Origin: Neurospora crassa OR74A | Lineage: Eukaryota > Ascomycota > Sordariomycetes > Sordariales > Sordariaceae | Assembly (NCBI RefSeq): GCF_000182925.2 | Contig: NC_026501.1 | Location: forward strand, 2,232,001-2,296,000 | Direction: 5' to 3' | Length of the DNA: 64,000 nucleotides | Shown here: piece by piece, positions 1 to 10,706 of the stretch | Position numbering within the stretch: position 1 is the first letter of the stretch | Layout of the letters: every line of letters starts with the position of its first letter | Program-made: the position numbers and the translations under genes | The notes under the pieces: model-generated | Told to the model about the DNA's origin: nothing | What the model saw: only the letters and a program-made list of their open reading frames with translations | Databases searched by the model: none

Positions 1-628
1 CAACCACCTCCGCCCTCGGCGTCGGCAGCCCCGACTCAGCAAGTCCAGCCTTGCTATTCAAAAACCACTGAGTCTCCTGGTTCACCACCAACGGATACCC
101 CTTTTTTTCAAGGTCATCAAGCATGATCTTGACCGCTAACCTATCGATCCCTAGCTCTTTTACAGGTATCTCGGCGGGTCCGGAACAGAATACCAATTTC
201 GGCCTCTGCTCGGGGCTCAGAACAGCAATCGTCGCTTCGGCCTCGTGCCGGTCGTGCGCCTCTTGCAAGGCGGAGCCGGGTGAGACGTTGAAGAAGATGG
301 TGGGGGTGTGTGGGCCGCCGGTGATGAAGGCGTCGCGTTGGGGGATGAGCGAAAGGTATTTGAGGGCTATGGAGCGTTGGAGCTCTGTTGTGGTTGACGA
401 GGCGGCAGCATCTTTGAGCTCGGCGGGCGGGATGTTGTTGAAGGGACTGTCTTGGTAAAGATATTTCTTGTTGCGAGGGAAGGAAGGGGTCAGGGCGATG
501 GCGGAGTTGACGCCGCAGAGGACGAAGCCGAGGCGGAGGTGCGCGGTGGAGGGGTCGGCGAGCTTGTAGAGATCCGTCAGGGTGGTGTCGAGGTGGATGG
601 TGGGAAGGTTTATTGTAGCGGAACCCAT
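1..628 (-). CDS. Probable ATP-grasp-type protein, N-terminal part (truncated by window edge)
   Basis: An ORF opens at an ATG at 626-628 and reads without a stop for 209 codons to position 1, so the C-terminal part lies outside the window. The visible part begins MGSATINLPTIHLDTT and contains RNKKYLYQDSPFNN (about residue 60) and LVVNQETQWFLNSKAGLAES near the edge. This layout resembles the large fungal proteins annotated as solid-state-culture-specific ATP-grasp proteins. In those, an N-terminal region like this precedes a carbamoyl-phosphate-synthase-like ATP-grasp domain, which would be beyond the edge here. The family assignment is from memory of overall pattern, and no catalytic residues are visible. 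No intron is needed in this stretch. Its promoter would lie in 629-1970. Confidence 0.5.
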   Translation of the reverse strand, partial: MGSATINLPTIHLDTTLTDLYKLADPSTAHLRLGFVLCGVNSAIALTPSFPRNKKYLYQDSPFNNIPPAELKDAAASSTTTELQRSIALKYLSLIPQRDAFITGGPHTPTIFFNVSPGSALQEAHDRHEAEATIAVLSPEQRPKLVFCSGPAEIPVKELGIDRLAVKIMLDDLEKKGYPLVVNQETQWFLNSKAGLAESGLPTPRAEVV

Positions 629-1970
629 TTTCGGGTTGGTGGTTGCTATTTTCTTCGGAGGTGGTGGCTTGGTTGTCGTATAGGGTCTTCCGGGGGAGAG
701 GAAAGATGTTGGAGGACTATTGAAGACTGTGGTTGGGGAACGACGGATGAGGTGCCAGATAGTTACGATCCTCATTGTGGATGGACTGAAGTGAAGGTAA
801 GTGCATGGAATGTCGCTCATTTTGTACTTGCGTCGATCTTACACTGCACCTGCTGGTTTAGTGCATGCGCAAAATCTTTGAAACCACTTTCCTGTTTTCG
901 AGGGCCAGGAGAACAGCACCAATGGCATGTGATAGTTCTGGTTCCCAATGCAAACGAGTTAAAACATCCCAAGTATGCCAGCCACGTCATTTGAAATCCA
1001 TCACTTGGGTTCAAACAGACTATGCTACTTCTACCCGGTGATCAACGGTGACACGGAGTTGCCAAATATATCTTGCAGGCTTCTTTATGACAATCGTGAG
1101 TGTTGAGGCAGAAGTTTTGTTTGGCGATAAGATGAATGATATCATGTTCCGAGCAAGTGTGATGGGAAGGCGGGATGGCCTCTTGGCTGACAGTGACGGG
1201 ACAGGGTGAGCGGGTCTCGCCGAATGATCGATCGGGACATCGACGTGCAAGACACACCTTGGTGATGACCTGAGACGGCTATGACTGCGGCTGAGACCAC
1301 ATAGCCCGGGTCAACATATTGCGGTCGTCAACCAGTTGTCGAGAGTATAATCAAGAAACTCTGATGATCAACTTCAAGACCCGTGGGTGAAGGTGTGATC
1401 GCATGAACACCTTTTAAGGAGAACAGGCGAATGTCTAACGTGCTGATTGCTAGAACAGTGATTATGTCGTCCGAGTCTTGAGTAGATTGAATACGTAGTG
1501 GGGTGAGGCAAATTGAAAAGAGTAGAGAGAAATACATGAATTGTAACTGACTCATCTTGTCATTGTCGTGATTGTAGACTTGACGAGTAAACCAGACCCA
1601 ATCTTCAATTCATCGGGAGGTTGTCAAGTGATACGTCAGCGAGGCTGCGGCATCAGGCAGGTCCCGAAATCTCAGTGGCTGCCGTAATATCAACGTAACA
1701 CAAAGCGCCACCCTCTTGTCCATAGTTCTCTATTGGTGATGAACACCTCTAACAACCCAGCCAATCAACGCACCTCCTGAAGTATCACGTAAAGATCAGG
1801 GTAGGGGATGGTCGTTAACTTGCGTTCTGTTCTGTTGGTCCAGCGTTTAAAGCTCCATGTTTACACCATCATCCGATCGGTCAGCCCTCTCGCCTAACAA
1901 GGTTCTGTTCTCACCCTCTGGCGGACTACCATTCTCGACCTTCACATTTGACTTCCGCCATGCTCGTGTC
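629..1970. other. Intergenic region, no gene seen
   Basis: This stretch lies between the start of the ATP-grasp-like gene and the stop of the complex I subunit gene, both on the minus strand. It must hold the promoter of the former and the 3' UTR of the latter. The short ORFs on either strand show no recognisable domain, and I saw no tRNA or repeat. Confidence 0.6.
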
Positions 1971-2891
1971 TTACGACGAGCTTCCCTTGCCCAAGCGCTC
2001 AGCCTCCAACTCCCTCTCGGCCTGCTGGTAGTACTTGGCTGTGTCGACACCATGCTGGTTGTGGTTCACAAAGTTGAACCAGGGGAGGACAGCGAAGAAA
2101 AGGGCCGAGTATCTCGACTGACGAGCAGCCATGCCTTGAACATCGACAGGCAGGGTACTGACACCGTAAAGTGGCTGACCAGCCTTGACCTTGTCAACCA
2201 TCTCACGCATGTCCATCTGTACCTCGCGGGCGTTCTCGCTCATGCCATAGAAACGGACTGTTGCCATGTTAGCGCACTGTCAAGAACAAAGCCTCTTATC
2301 ACCGGGATATCCCTGCAACCACTGCCATTTGGGACTGCGGTGAACTTGAGGAGCAATGCGCATGTTGAAGAGAACGAGGATAACGTACGGATGGATCGTT
2401 GGTAAAAGTAGAGAAAGCCGCCGAAGAAACCCACGGCGGTCGCCAGTCGCATCGCCTTGGGAAAGCCACCCTTTCCAACACCTGATGGTGCCATCTTCTC
2501 CATCAGATATAGAAGGCCGGGACCGGCAGCCCCCGCAACGGTGCCGTGAACATAATCGGACGGGCGAGCGTAGCCGATTACACGGCGGAAGTGCCTGTGT
2601 CGTGGTTATTCAGGTCAGAATTGCGCATCTCGAGATGAAACTATGTCGTGGGAAACGTTGTTGGACAGTGTCCGCAGAAAGAAGAAGCGTACGGGTCATT
2701 GTCGATAAGCTAGATAAGGTAGGGATGCGATGTCAGCAAACTGAACGTTGTTTTGGAGGGTTTGCTGCGATCCAGACGATGGAATGCGCAACGCATCGTC
2801 AAGACATGGTGATGCAATTGGCGAAACCCACTGGATAATTGGTATTGAGTGTCTTGCTGATCGTGTACGTCGGGGATGAAGTGCTGGACAT
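1971..2891 (-). CDS. nuo20.9: NADH:ubiquinone oxidoreductase (complex I) 20.9 kDa-type subunit
   Basis: Accessory membrane-arm subunit of mitochondrial complex I, of the family called NUXM / 20.9-21 kDa in fungi. The gene model has four exons: 2891-2832, 2709-2693, 2594-2389 and 2257-1971. They join to 570 nt, giving 189 aa. Key segments are MSSTSSPTYT at the N-terminus, YPLIDNDPHFRRVIGYARPS (about residues 19-38), a hydrophobic stretch at AVGFFGGFLYFYQ, RFYGMSENAREVQMDMREMV, and the conserved end FNFVNHNQHGVDTAKYYQQ. Exon 2 is only 17 nt but is needed for the conserved LIDNDP motif, and all splice phases agree (GTGGGT/TAG, GTACGC/CAG, GTACGT/CAG). Length fits the family. The gene is divergent from csm3 with 434 bp between starts. 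The family call is firm; the first intron donor is slightly less certain. Confidence 0.9.
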
Positions 2892-3325
2892 TGTGACGGC
2901 GGCCGACGATTGCGTCGTCGATGGGGTAGCACGAACGTTATGGAGCAGCTCACGACTCGGGTCCCGTCGTCGTCGATGGAGTCGTTCAGCGGGATGCCCA
3001 CAGTGAAGGCTGGAGCTCGTACCGTAAACCGTATTGATGCCTCAGGCGGCAAAGGTCCGTCGTTCCCCGCCGTTAGTGGTGAGAAGCGCGAAAGCTGAGC
3101 CACACGCGCTCGGGACGGGGACCCTGCAACAGCGCCACAGACTAAGTAGGTACATTGACGGAAGTGCTGCCAAGCCGCAACCACTTACACTTAAGCGGTT
3201 GCAGTTGCTTGACGCGCCCCGAAGTTGCGAAAACGCGTCTCACGTCTCCCACCACTTTAATGGATAATTTTCAACATCGCCATCACTTTTGGACCCTTCA
3301 GCGAACGCAGATATAGGAACTCACT
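2892..3325. promoter_or_regulatory. Shared divergent promoter region of nuo20.9 and csm3
   Basis: These 434 bp separate two divergent start codons and should hold both promoters. No individual element can be assigned. The ORF through it on the minus strand is in a different frame from either protein. Confidence 0.5.
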
Positions 3326-4608
3326 ATGCCAGCTCAAGATAACGACAACAACACCAGCGCATTCGTCAACGAATTCCTTGCGGGCTGGGATGATGACGAC
3401 CCCTTCCGTTCCCCAAGCCCAGAGACGGCTGGAACGAACAAAACAAATAACAAGAAGCGCAAAGAGCCAGATACCCTGGGTATTGACAAGGAAATTGATG
3501 TCACCAAGAAGGCCAGGGTTCCGCGTGTGAAGCTGGATGATGCCAGACTATTATCCGACAAGGGCATTCCAAAGTTGCGAAAGACCGCATCGAAGTTGAA
3601 GTTGAAAGGAAAAGGCCATGAAGTAAGCCAATCACACCCCTGTTGTGGTCAATTGGCTAATATAACCCGTCTTAGTTTTCAGATGCCGCTCGTCTGCTCT
3701 CCTTCTACCAGGAATGGCTCGACGACCTCTTCCCGAAAGCTACTTTCGTAGACGCCCTTGCTATGTGTGAAAAGGCCGGGCACAAAACTACCCTACGCAA
3801 TGCACGACTAAAGTGGATCGCCGAAGGGAAACCCAGGTCAACAACAGCTGAAGAGGAAGAGGATAGAGACCGCGAAGGACAGCCATCTGCTTCTGCAGAA
3901 CCCACCAGGATGGCGCCCATATTCGAGAAGGCGACAGGGGCTAAATCAAAGACACCAACACTCGATAATAACTTATTCGGAGACGACGACATTTACAATG
4001 CGACACCGAGACGAAATCAACCAACAGCGGCACCTGGAGACATACCCGATGATGACGAGTTGGACGCACTTATGGCCGAAGCAGAGTCTGGGGCCGCTCC
4101 GGGGGCCAGCAAAGCAACAAACAATGGGGCTGCTTCCGACAGTATATTTGGTGGCGGGGCTATCAACAGGCGCCCACGGCCATCCGAAGTACCAGATGAC
4201 GATGACCTGGATGCATTGATGGCGGAAGCTGAGTCATATCGGCCGTCCACCACAAACCATGGCAGCATCTTTGGAAACGGTAGCGCTTCTGGAGGTGGTA
4301 AAGATAAGCCAGCCATGGCCGCACCACCACAAGAGGATGATGACGACCTAGATGCCCTGATGGCCGAAGCAGAGATGCACGCGTCTCTCGCTACAAAAAC
4401 GACGGGAAAAGAGTCCACCAGTAGGGAACGAACCAGTGAGCAGGATGGAGGCAAAGATGCACAAAATTATGATGAGGATGATCTGGATGCGTGGATGGCT
4501 GAAGCTGAAGCATATACCAAGACCACGAGCATTCAGGTTGCTCAACCCAAGGATACGGATGATGATTGGGAAGCAGAGGCTGCGATGGCCGAAATGCATG
4601 GGTTCTGA
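3326..4608 (+). CDS. csm3: Csm3/Swi3 replication fork protection complex subunit
   Basis: Partner of Tof1 in the fork protection complex (TIPIN/Swi3 family), acting in the nucleus at stalled forks and in sister-chromatid cohesion. Two exons, 3326-3622 and 3676-4608 (donor GTAAGC, acceptor TTAG, phase 0), give 409 aa. After an acidic and basic N-terminus, the Swi3 domain spans about residues 62-150: [20 protein letters not shown], then [18 protein letters not shown] and [17 protein letters not shown]. The C-terminal half is low complexity and carries an acidic motif, [13 protein letters not shown], four times plus a degenerate fifth copy at the very end. Start ATG has a suitable context and lies close to the Swi3 domain as in relatives. 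Tandem with ski2 downstream, 502 bp away. Confidence 0.9.
4048..4596 (+). repeat. Tandem coding repeats in Csm3 ([13 protein letters not shown] units)
   Basis: Copies begin near protein residues 224, 273, 319, 365 and 394, spaced about 49, 46, 46 and 29 residues. Copies 1-3 are almost identical ([26 protein letters not shown] twice), copy 4 is [13 protein letters not shown] and copy 5 is [12 protein letters not shown]. Linkers between copies 1-3 contain SIFG-type motifs, suggesting a longer unit was duplicated. Confidence 0.85.
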
Positions 4609-5110
4609 AGAGAACCTCAAGCAGCCCTATCCTTTCAGGCCCCATCACGGACCGTTGCAATAGTCCTGGGATCGTATCTAACGGCGTGATGATAACGATG
4701 CGCAGTAGTACAAAACTATTGGCTGGATAGGCTCTCCGTGGATGGCTCGGCGGGCTAACTTAACCCTAACCCGCGTAATGAAACAATGTGTAAACATAAC
4801 CCCTGAGGTTCTGAAAAACAGATCAGGGCAGTTGCAGGTTTGGCGTCAGCGTAGTGCCTAGATTCCCTTGGTTTTGACCCCACAATATGATTGTGGTGGG
4901 GCGATTTAGCGACAGAGCACCTATCTATAGCATCCGTCATCATCCATTCTTCTGTTCGTCCCCCACTTCAACACAACATCCCAAGTGCCAGTGTGATTCG
5001 GGATACAAACGGCACTTCAGGTGCCATCATTAGTGCCTTCCAACTCTAGCCTTTTACCCTTTGCCACGGATATTTGAACACTCGCATCTGGCACACGCGT
5101 ACAGCCCAAG
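4609..5110. other. Intergenic region between csm3 and ski2
   Basis: 502 bp holding the csm3 3' UTR and the ski2 promoter. No gene is visible. A single TTAACCCTAACCC stretch near 4760 is not repeated. Confidence 0.6.
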
Positions 5111-8100
5111 ATGGCGTACGACCTCAACGAAGCCATGGCGAAGCTGCATTTCGACGACGATGCCGAGAATGGCGATGGCACTACCTCCTTTGATCCCATC
5201 GACGACATCCTCTTCGAACGGATCCCACCGAGCGAGCTGCGACACGGCGAAGCCACCGACCCCGAAGCGCACCGCGTCGAACTTGAGAAGAAGTACTTGA
5301 CGCCATCCACGACTTTCTCGACAGAATGGCTGAACCGCCTCCAGCAACGCTGGGACACACCCGTCGACCACTCCCTGCTCTTCCGCATCGCTCCCACACA
5401 AACACGTACCGTCACTCGCTTCCAGCGTCATGGCCTCGAGGGTCGCGTTACCGGATATCGCAACGTCACCGTGCCAGCCTCGCATGCCACTGCCAAGACG
5501 AGTACATCCATGATGCGAAAGCCAGCCAGCAAGTCCGAGTTTGTGCGCGGCGGGGCTGGCTTCTTTCCCTTCGCCCCAGGTGGTCTAGACGGTATCGAGT
5601 CTGCTGCCGCATTAGAGGATCAACTAAGAAAGGACGCCGCATCGGACGAAGGAGAGAGCAAAAAGAAGCTGGAAAGAGTCATCACTCTCGCTGAGGGTGG
5701 TCTTCTTGAAGTCGCACCAGGAATGTCGCGCGGTATCGACATGAGCAAGAGAAAGAAGACAGCAGATGCGGAGAGCGAAAAACAGGCCAAGGAAGTAGAG
5801 GATGTTCTTGGTCAAGAGCCCGAGGACGCTCCCGACGGCGAGGGCGAGAGGGACGAGGTCAACGGTGTCAAGAGGGAAGAGAGTGAAGATAACCAAGACG
5901 ACTTGGAAGATATCGACGCCATATTGCCTGTCGAATTTCCTGCCCTCGAGCCTCGTGGCACATTGGCCGCGTCCAGCGCTAGAAAAGCTGGTCGGGAGTG
6001 GGCACACATGGTCGACATTAGGCGGGAGATACCCAACTTTAGGGAGTTGGTACCCGACATGGCAAGGGAGTGGCCTTTCGAGCTGGATACGTTCCAGAAG
6101 GAGGCCGTTTATCACCTTGAAAATGGCGATTCGGTATTCGTTGCGGCACACACATCAGCCGGAAAGACGGTGGTCGCCGAGTACGCTATCGCACTGGCTG
6201 CTAAGCACATGACCAAAGCTATCTACACATCCCCTATTAAGGCGCTGAGTAACCAAAAGTTCAGAGACTTCAGGCAGACCTTTGACGAGGTTGGTATTTT
6301 GACCGGCGATGTGCAGATCAACCCCGAAGCCAGTTGCCTAATTATGACGACGGAAATTCTTCGGAGTATGCTCTACCGCGGAGCGGATCTCATTCGCGAT
6401 GTAGAGTTTGTCATCTTCGACGAGGTACACTATGTAAACGACTACGAACGTGGAGTAGTCTGGGAAGAGGTTATCATCATGCTGCCTGAGCACGTTTCGC
6501 TCATCTTACTGTCTGCGACGGTCCCCAATACTTACGAGTTCGCCTCTTGGGTGGGTCGGACGAAGCAAAAGGACATCTATGTCATCTCGACGCCCAAGAG
6601 ACCTGTTCCCTTGGAACACTACCTTTGGGCGGGCAAAAAGATCCACAAGATTGTAGACTCGGAGAAGAAGTTCATCGAGACCGGCTGGAAGGAGGCCAAT
6701 CTTGCTATACAAGGCAAGGACAAGCCGCCCAAAGCCATCGAGGCCTCAACAGGACCAGCGCGGGGTGGTGGCAACCAAAGAGGTCGTGGGGGTGCGCAAA
6801 GGGGCGCGAATCAACCACGAGGAGGTGCGAGAGGAGGTGGCCAGCAACGTGGAAGGGGTGGCCCACCACGTGCAAGCCACACTCCCGGACATATGGGCCG
6901 GACAGGTCGGCCAGGAGGCTTTACGTCTGCTGCTCAGGACAAGAACCTGTGGGTCCATCTTGTGCAGTTCTTGAAGAAAGATAATTTGCTGCCGGCTTGC
7001 ATCTTCGTCTTCTCCAAGAAGAGATGTGAAGAGAACGCCGATGCACTCAGCAACCAAGACTTTTGTACTGCGCAGGAGAAGAGCCACATTCATATGATCA
7101 TTGAAAGGTCGATTGCTCGGTTGAAGCCCGAAGACCGAGTGTTGCCGCAGATCATTCGGCTGCGCGAGCTTCTGTCAAGAGGTATTGCTGTTCATCACGG
7201 TGGCTTGTTACCCATTGTGAAGGAGATGGTTGAGATCTTGTTTGCGGAGACTCTGGTCAAGGTTCTCTTTGCCACTGAGACCTTTGCAATGGGCTTGAAC
7301 CTGCCGACCAGGACGGTCGTCTTTTCTGGCTATAGAAAGCATGATGGTCACCAGTTCCGCAACCTCCTGCCTGGCGAGTACACTCAGATGGCCGGTCGTG
7401 CTGGAAGACGTGGTCTCGATACAGTCGGCTCTGTCATCATTGTACCGCCTGGCGGAGACGAGGCCCCGCCGGTTACCGATCTCAGGCAAATGATCCTTGG
7501 CGAGCCGAGCAAGCTTCGTTCGCAGTTCCGTCTGACTTACAACATGATTCTCAATCTTCTCCGTGTTGAAGCGCTAAAGATAGAGGAGATGATTAAGCGT
7601 TCCTTCTCAGAGCATGCTACTCAGCAACTTCTTCCGGAGCATGAAAAGGCAGTCAAGCTTTCCGAAGCCGATCTGGCTAAAATCAAGAGGGACTCGTGCC
7701 CTATCTGCGACGTTCACATGGATGAGTGCCATCAAGCAGGAGAGGATTTCAAGGTAGCCACAGAGGAGCTTTATCGCGCCCTACTGGCCATTCCGGTCGG
7801 GCGTAAGCTGTTCACACCTGGTCGACTTATCGTTTATATGAAGGAGGGCGTTAGAACCCCTGGAATCCTCCTTGCTGAGGGACCAAGCAAGGCGGGCACC
7901 GCTGCTAACCCGACACTGCATGTTCTTGAGATCAAGACCGGCAGGGACCTTCGCAACGATACCGATCTCCTGCCATTCACCCCGACTCTGGCCAAATGGT
8001 TCACTCCCTTGCCCGCACACAAGAAAAACATCTACACCAAGACCGTTCACATTCCTCTCAGCGACGTCGTTTGTCTCACTAAGCATATCACCAAGAGCAT

Positions 8101-8995
8101 TGTTCCCGAACTCTTTGACGGTGGCGATGGTTACACCAAAGCGAAGGAAGCACTCCACCAGATTTGTAAATCCTGGTCCGCGCCCATTTGGGATGAGATG
8201 GACCTCAGCCGCATCAAATCCCTCTCTATCCATGAGATCATCACGCGCCGGCGCGACGCCGAAATCAAGTGCACAAAGTCCTCCGCCGTCGACTGCGATC
8301 TCTTCCTCAAGCACTACGCCATGTGCCACGACCAGTGGCTGATCAAGACCAAGATCGACGAGCTGCGCCAGTCCCTCTCCAACCAAAACCTACAGCTCCT
8401 CCCGGACTACGAACAGCGCATCCAAGTCCTCAAGGACCTCTCCTTCATCGACGACGCCAGCCGCATTCAGCTCAAGGGCAAAGTCGCCTGCGAGATCCAC
8501 TCAGGCGACGAGCTCGTTCTCACAGAGTTGATCCTCGAAAACGTCCTCGCCGATTACGAGCCCGCCGAGATCGCCGCTTTGCTCTCCGCCTTTGTCTTCC
8601 AGGAGAAGACAGACATGGTCCCCAACTTGACGTCTAACCTCGAGCGCGGGCAAAAGACTATCATCGAGCTGTCAGAAAAAGTCAACGCCGTGCAGACGCT
8701 GCACCAGGTGATCCTGTCATCGGATGAAGGGTCCGATTTCGCAAGCAAGCCCCGGTTCGGGCTGATGGAGGTCGTGTACGAGTGGGCCAGAGGCATGAGC
8801 TTCAAGAATATCACGAATCTGACGGACGTGCTGGAGGGCACCATTGTCAGGACCATTTCGCGTCTGGATGAGACGTGTAGGGAGGTGAAGAATGCGGCGA
8901 GAATCATTGGTGATCCAGAGCTGTATCAGAAGATGGCGACGACACAGGAGTTGATCAAGAGGGATATCACGGCTGTGGCTAGTTTGTACATGTAA
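5111..8995 (+). CDS. ski2: Ski2 family DExH RNA helicase (cytoplasmic exosome cofactor)
   Basis: Helicase of the Ski complex, which feeds mRNA 3' ends to the cytoplasmic exosome. The single uninterrupted ORF encodes 1294 aa, the usual length for the family. Visible motifs are AAHTSAGKT (Walker A, about residues 344-352), TSPIKALSNQKFRDF, DEVH (about 437-440), LLSATVPN (about 466), and QMAGRAGRRG (motif VI, about 759-768). The C-terminal DSHCT-like region ends near YQKMATTQELIKRDI. Between the two RecA domains, about residues 549-600, is a dense Arg/Gly stretch with repeated RGG and RGRGG. Mtr4 is the main alternative; the Ski2-type N-terminus (about 300 residues before the helicase core, ILFERIPPSELRHG) favours Ski2. 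The start has context CCAAGATGGC. Convergent with hacA. Confidence 0.95.
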   Translation: MAYDLNEAMAKLHFDDDAENGDGTTSFDPIDDILFERIPPSELRHGEATDPEAHRVELEKKYLTPSTTFSTEWLNRLQQRWDTPVDHSLLFRIAPTQTRTVTRFQRHGLEGRVTGYRNVTVPASHATAKTSTSMMRKPASKSEFVRGGAGFFPFAPGGLDGIESAAALEDQLRKDAASDEGESKKKLERVITLAEGGLLEVAPGMSRGIDMSKRKKTADAESEKQAKEVEDVLGQEPEDAPDGEGERDEVNGVKREESEDNQDDLEDIDAILPVEFPALEPRGTLAASSARKAGREWAHMVDIRREIPNFRELVPDMAREWPFELDTFQKEAVYHLENGDSVFVAAHTSAGKTVVAEYAIALAAKHMTKAIYTSPIKALSNQKFRDFRQTFDEVGILTGDVQINPEASCLIMTTEILRSMLYRGADLIRDVEFVIFDEVHYVNDYERGVVWEEVIIMLPEHVSLILLSATVPNTYEFASWVGRTKQKDIYVISTPKRPVPLEHYLWAGKKIHKIVDSEKKFIETGWKEANLAIQGKDKPPKAIEASTGPARGGGNQRGRGGAQRGANQPRGGARGGGQQRGRGGPPRASHTPGHMGRTGRPGGFTSAAQDKNLWVHLVQFLKKDNLLPACIFVFSKKRCEENADALSNQDFCTAQEKSHIHMIIERSIARLKPEDRVLPQIIRLRELLSRGIAVHHGGLLPIVKEMVEILFAETLVKVLFATETFAMGLNLPTRTVVFSGYRKHDGHQFRNLLPGEYTQMAGRAGRRGLDTVGSVIIVPPGGDEAPPVTDLRQMILGEPSKLRSQFRLTYNMILNLLRVEALKIEEMIKRSFSEHATQQLLPEHEKAVKLSEADLAKIKRDSCPICDVHMDECHQAGEDFKVATEELYRALLAIPVGRKLFTPGRLIVYMKEGVRTPGILLAEGPSKAGTAANPTLHVLEIKTGRDLRNDTDLLPFTPTLAKWFTPLPAHKKNIYTKTVHIPLSDVVCLTKHITKSIVPELFDGGDGYTKAKEALHQICKSWSAPIWDEMDLSRIKSLSIHEIITRRRDAEIKCTKSSAVDCDLFLKHYAMCHDQWLIKTKIDELRQSLSNQNLQLLPDYEQRIQVLKDLSFIDDASRIQLKGKVACEIHSGDELVLTELILENVLADYEPAEIAALLSAFVFQEKTDMVPNLTSNLERGQKTIIELSEKVNAVQTLHQVILSSDEGSDFASKPRFGLMEVVYEWARGMSFKNITNLTDVLEGTIVRTISRLDETCREVKNAARIIGDPELYQKMATTQELIKRDITAVASLYM

Positions 8996-10253
8996 TTTGA
9001 TGAGTTATGTATGTCTCTGTGTATGTAGGGGTTTGTTTGATTTGGGTGATCAGTTGATTGGTTGGTAACTCTTGAAAAGCGATTGCGTGCGCGCGTATGG
9101 ATGGCATCACGAGCATTTTGTATATGCTTTTGTGTATTTTCCGGGCTAGTTCGAGCGTCAATTATCGACATGATAGTATGGGGTATATGGTCACCCCGCT
9201 TGTCTCAATTTTGCCGTATGTGTTGCCTGCTATATATTGCGGATATCACTCAGTGTTCGTGGAATGCAAAAAGTCTTGATAGACCGTAGCCAATACAGAG
9301 AGCGATGATTTTGCACAGGAAAACATTCGGACCAGAAAACCAACGTGGGATGAGCACGACAGCTCGTCTTGACGCACCGTGATAGTTTCTGCGCCGACAT
9401 GCGTGAGGCTGTAGACGCCAAAGCCGCTGTGTCGATAGTCAGGAGGGCGAAAAAGGGGTTCGGCGGGGTTTGCCACTCTCTTTCCCGCTCCTATACAGGA
9501 GTCAGTCATCAACACCAACTTACCGTCTGTTCATCATACCACTCTCCAGCAAATTGCTGTTTACGTTCATCATGAAATTTCCCAAGACTAATTGTAGCAA
9601 TTGCATTTCCGCGAGAATCACAAGTTGGGAACTGAATAAGATCATGATATGAAACAGAGTGGAACGTTCGTGTTCAATTTGTTTCGATGAAGCCACTGAT
9701 AACCACTCGCTAACACGCATAAAACGCCCACAGCCTAAGCCCCGTAAACCCTATATTGGCCCCTTCTGGGTTTTGCCAAATGCCCCGGGTAATAGTAGTA
9801 AAGATATACGTCATACAAGATTGTGTTTTCAAAAAGGAAAAAGAAAAAAAGAAAAGTCATCAAGACATCCTTCGACGCTCTGTGTCGAGGTGAGGTTTGA
9901 GGAAGCCACAAGGCCCAGCCTTCAGCTTCCGTTTTGGTATTACCTTCAACTTGTATTGTTGTTGAAGTTTGTTATTATCAGTCGTGGTTGGTGTGTGTAT
10001 CGTCAATGACGGGACGCCGGTTGACCCACAGAGTTTCGAGGAGGAGCCCCTGAGTTCTGCGCGGACCCTCATCTTCCGCTCTTCCACTCTCAGAACCCAC
10101 ATCAAGGTGAGTAGAACTTCCTTCGATGGCAACATGGCACCCTTGGGCCAAAATGCCAGCAATCCAGTACGTGGCTGCGCTCGCTGCTCCTTTCCGTTAG
10201 CTGTCGCAGCCGCCGAACCGTCCTCTCCCAAAACCTGTGGCACCGTGCGCCCT
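8996..10253. other. Convergent 3' region between ski2 and hacA
   Basis: Contains the 3' ends of ski2 (+) and hacA (-). No independent gene is recognised. The frame used by unspliced hacA remains open through 9860-10253. Confidence 0.6.
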
Positions 10254-10706
10254 TCAGATACAACCCACCGCAATACCTCCATCGTCGCATCCATTAAGGG
10301 ACGCGCCAGTATGGGGCTGCTGGTAAGGATCTTCCGAAGCGTTCGGATACGTAAGGTTGTGGACTGACGCGTTCGTGGTTGCGCAGAATCCGGATTGTTG
10401 CTGCGGCTGCTGCTCGTTGCTGTTTGCGGCATTTGAGACGTCGGGGTTGATGAATTCGTCGAAGAAGTTCTCGGGGTTTGCCGGGAAGTGGAGGGTTTCG
10501 GTGTCGTCACCAGCCATACTATACTCATCAAAATTGCTGGGGCTGGGGGAAGAGAAAAATTCCGTTTCATAGATGTAGCGATCAGCATCAAAGGTCTTTG
10601 AGAGAACGAGATCATCCATGAAATTGCCGAGGCCGAGAGGAGCAGCAGAGAGAGAGGATCCAGCGACGGGGGCTGAGACTGCTGGGACACTGCCAGGCAC
10701 TTGGAG
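9860..10706 (-). other. Extended alternative reading frame of unspliced hacA
   Basis: If the nonconventional intron is retained, the bZIP frame stays open for almost 290 more codons past the intron site, overlapping the spliced C-terminus in a different frame and ending at 9860. The translation is Ser/Thr/Pro-rich with no recognised domain. Whether the mRNA reaches 9860 is unknown. Confidence 0.5.

Noticed and set aside
452-994. Plus-strand ORF of 180 codons in the ATP-grasp-like gene region
   Set aside because: It overlaps the better-supported minus-strand frame and has no recognisable domain.
2696-3184. 162-codon minus-strand ORF upstream of nuo20.9
   Set aside because: It lies in a different frame across intron 1 and the divergent promoter, and its translation is Arg/Pro/Ser-rich without motifs.
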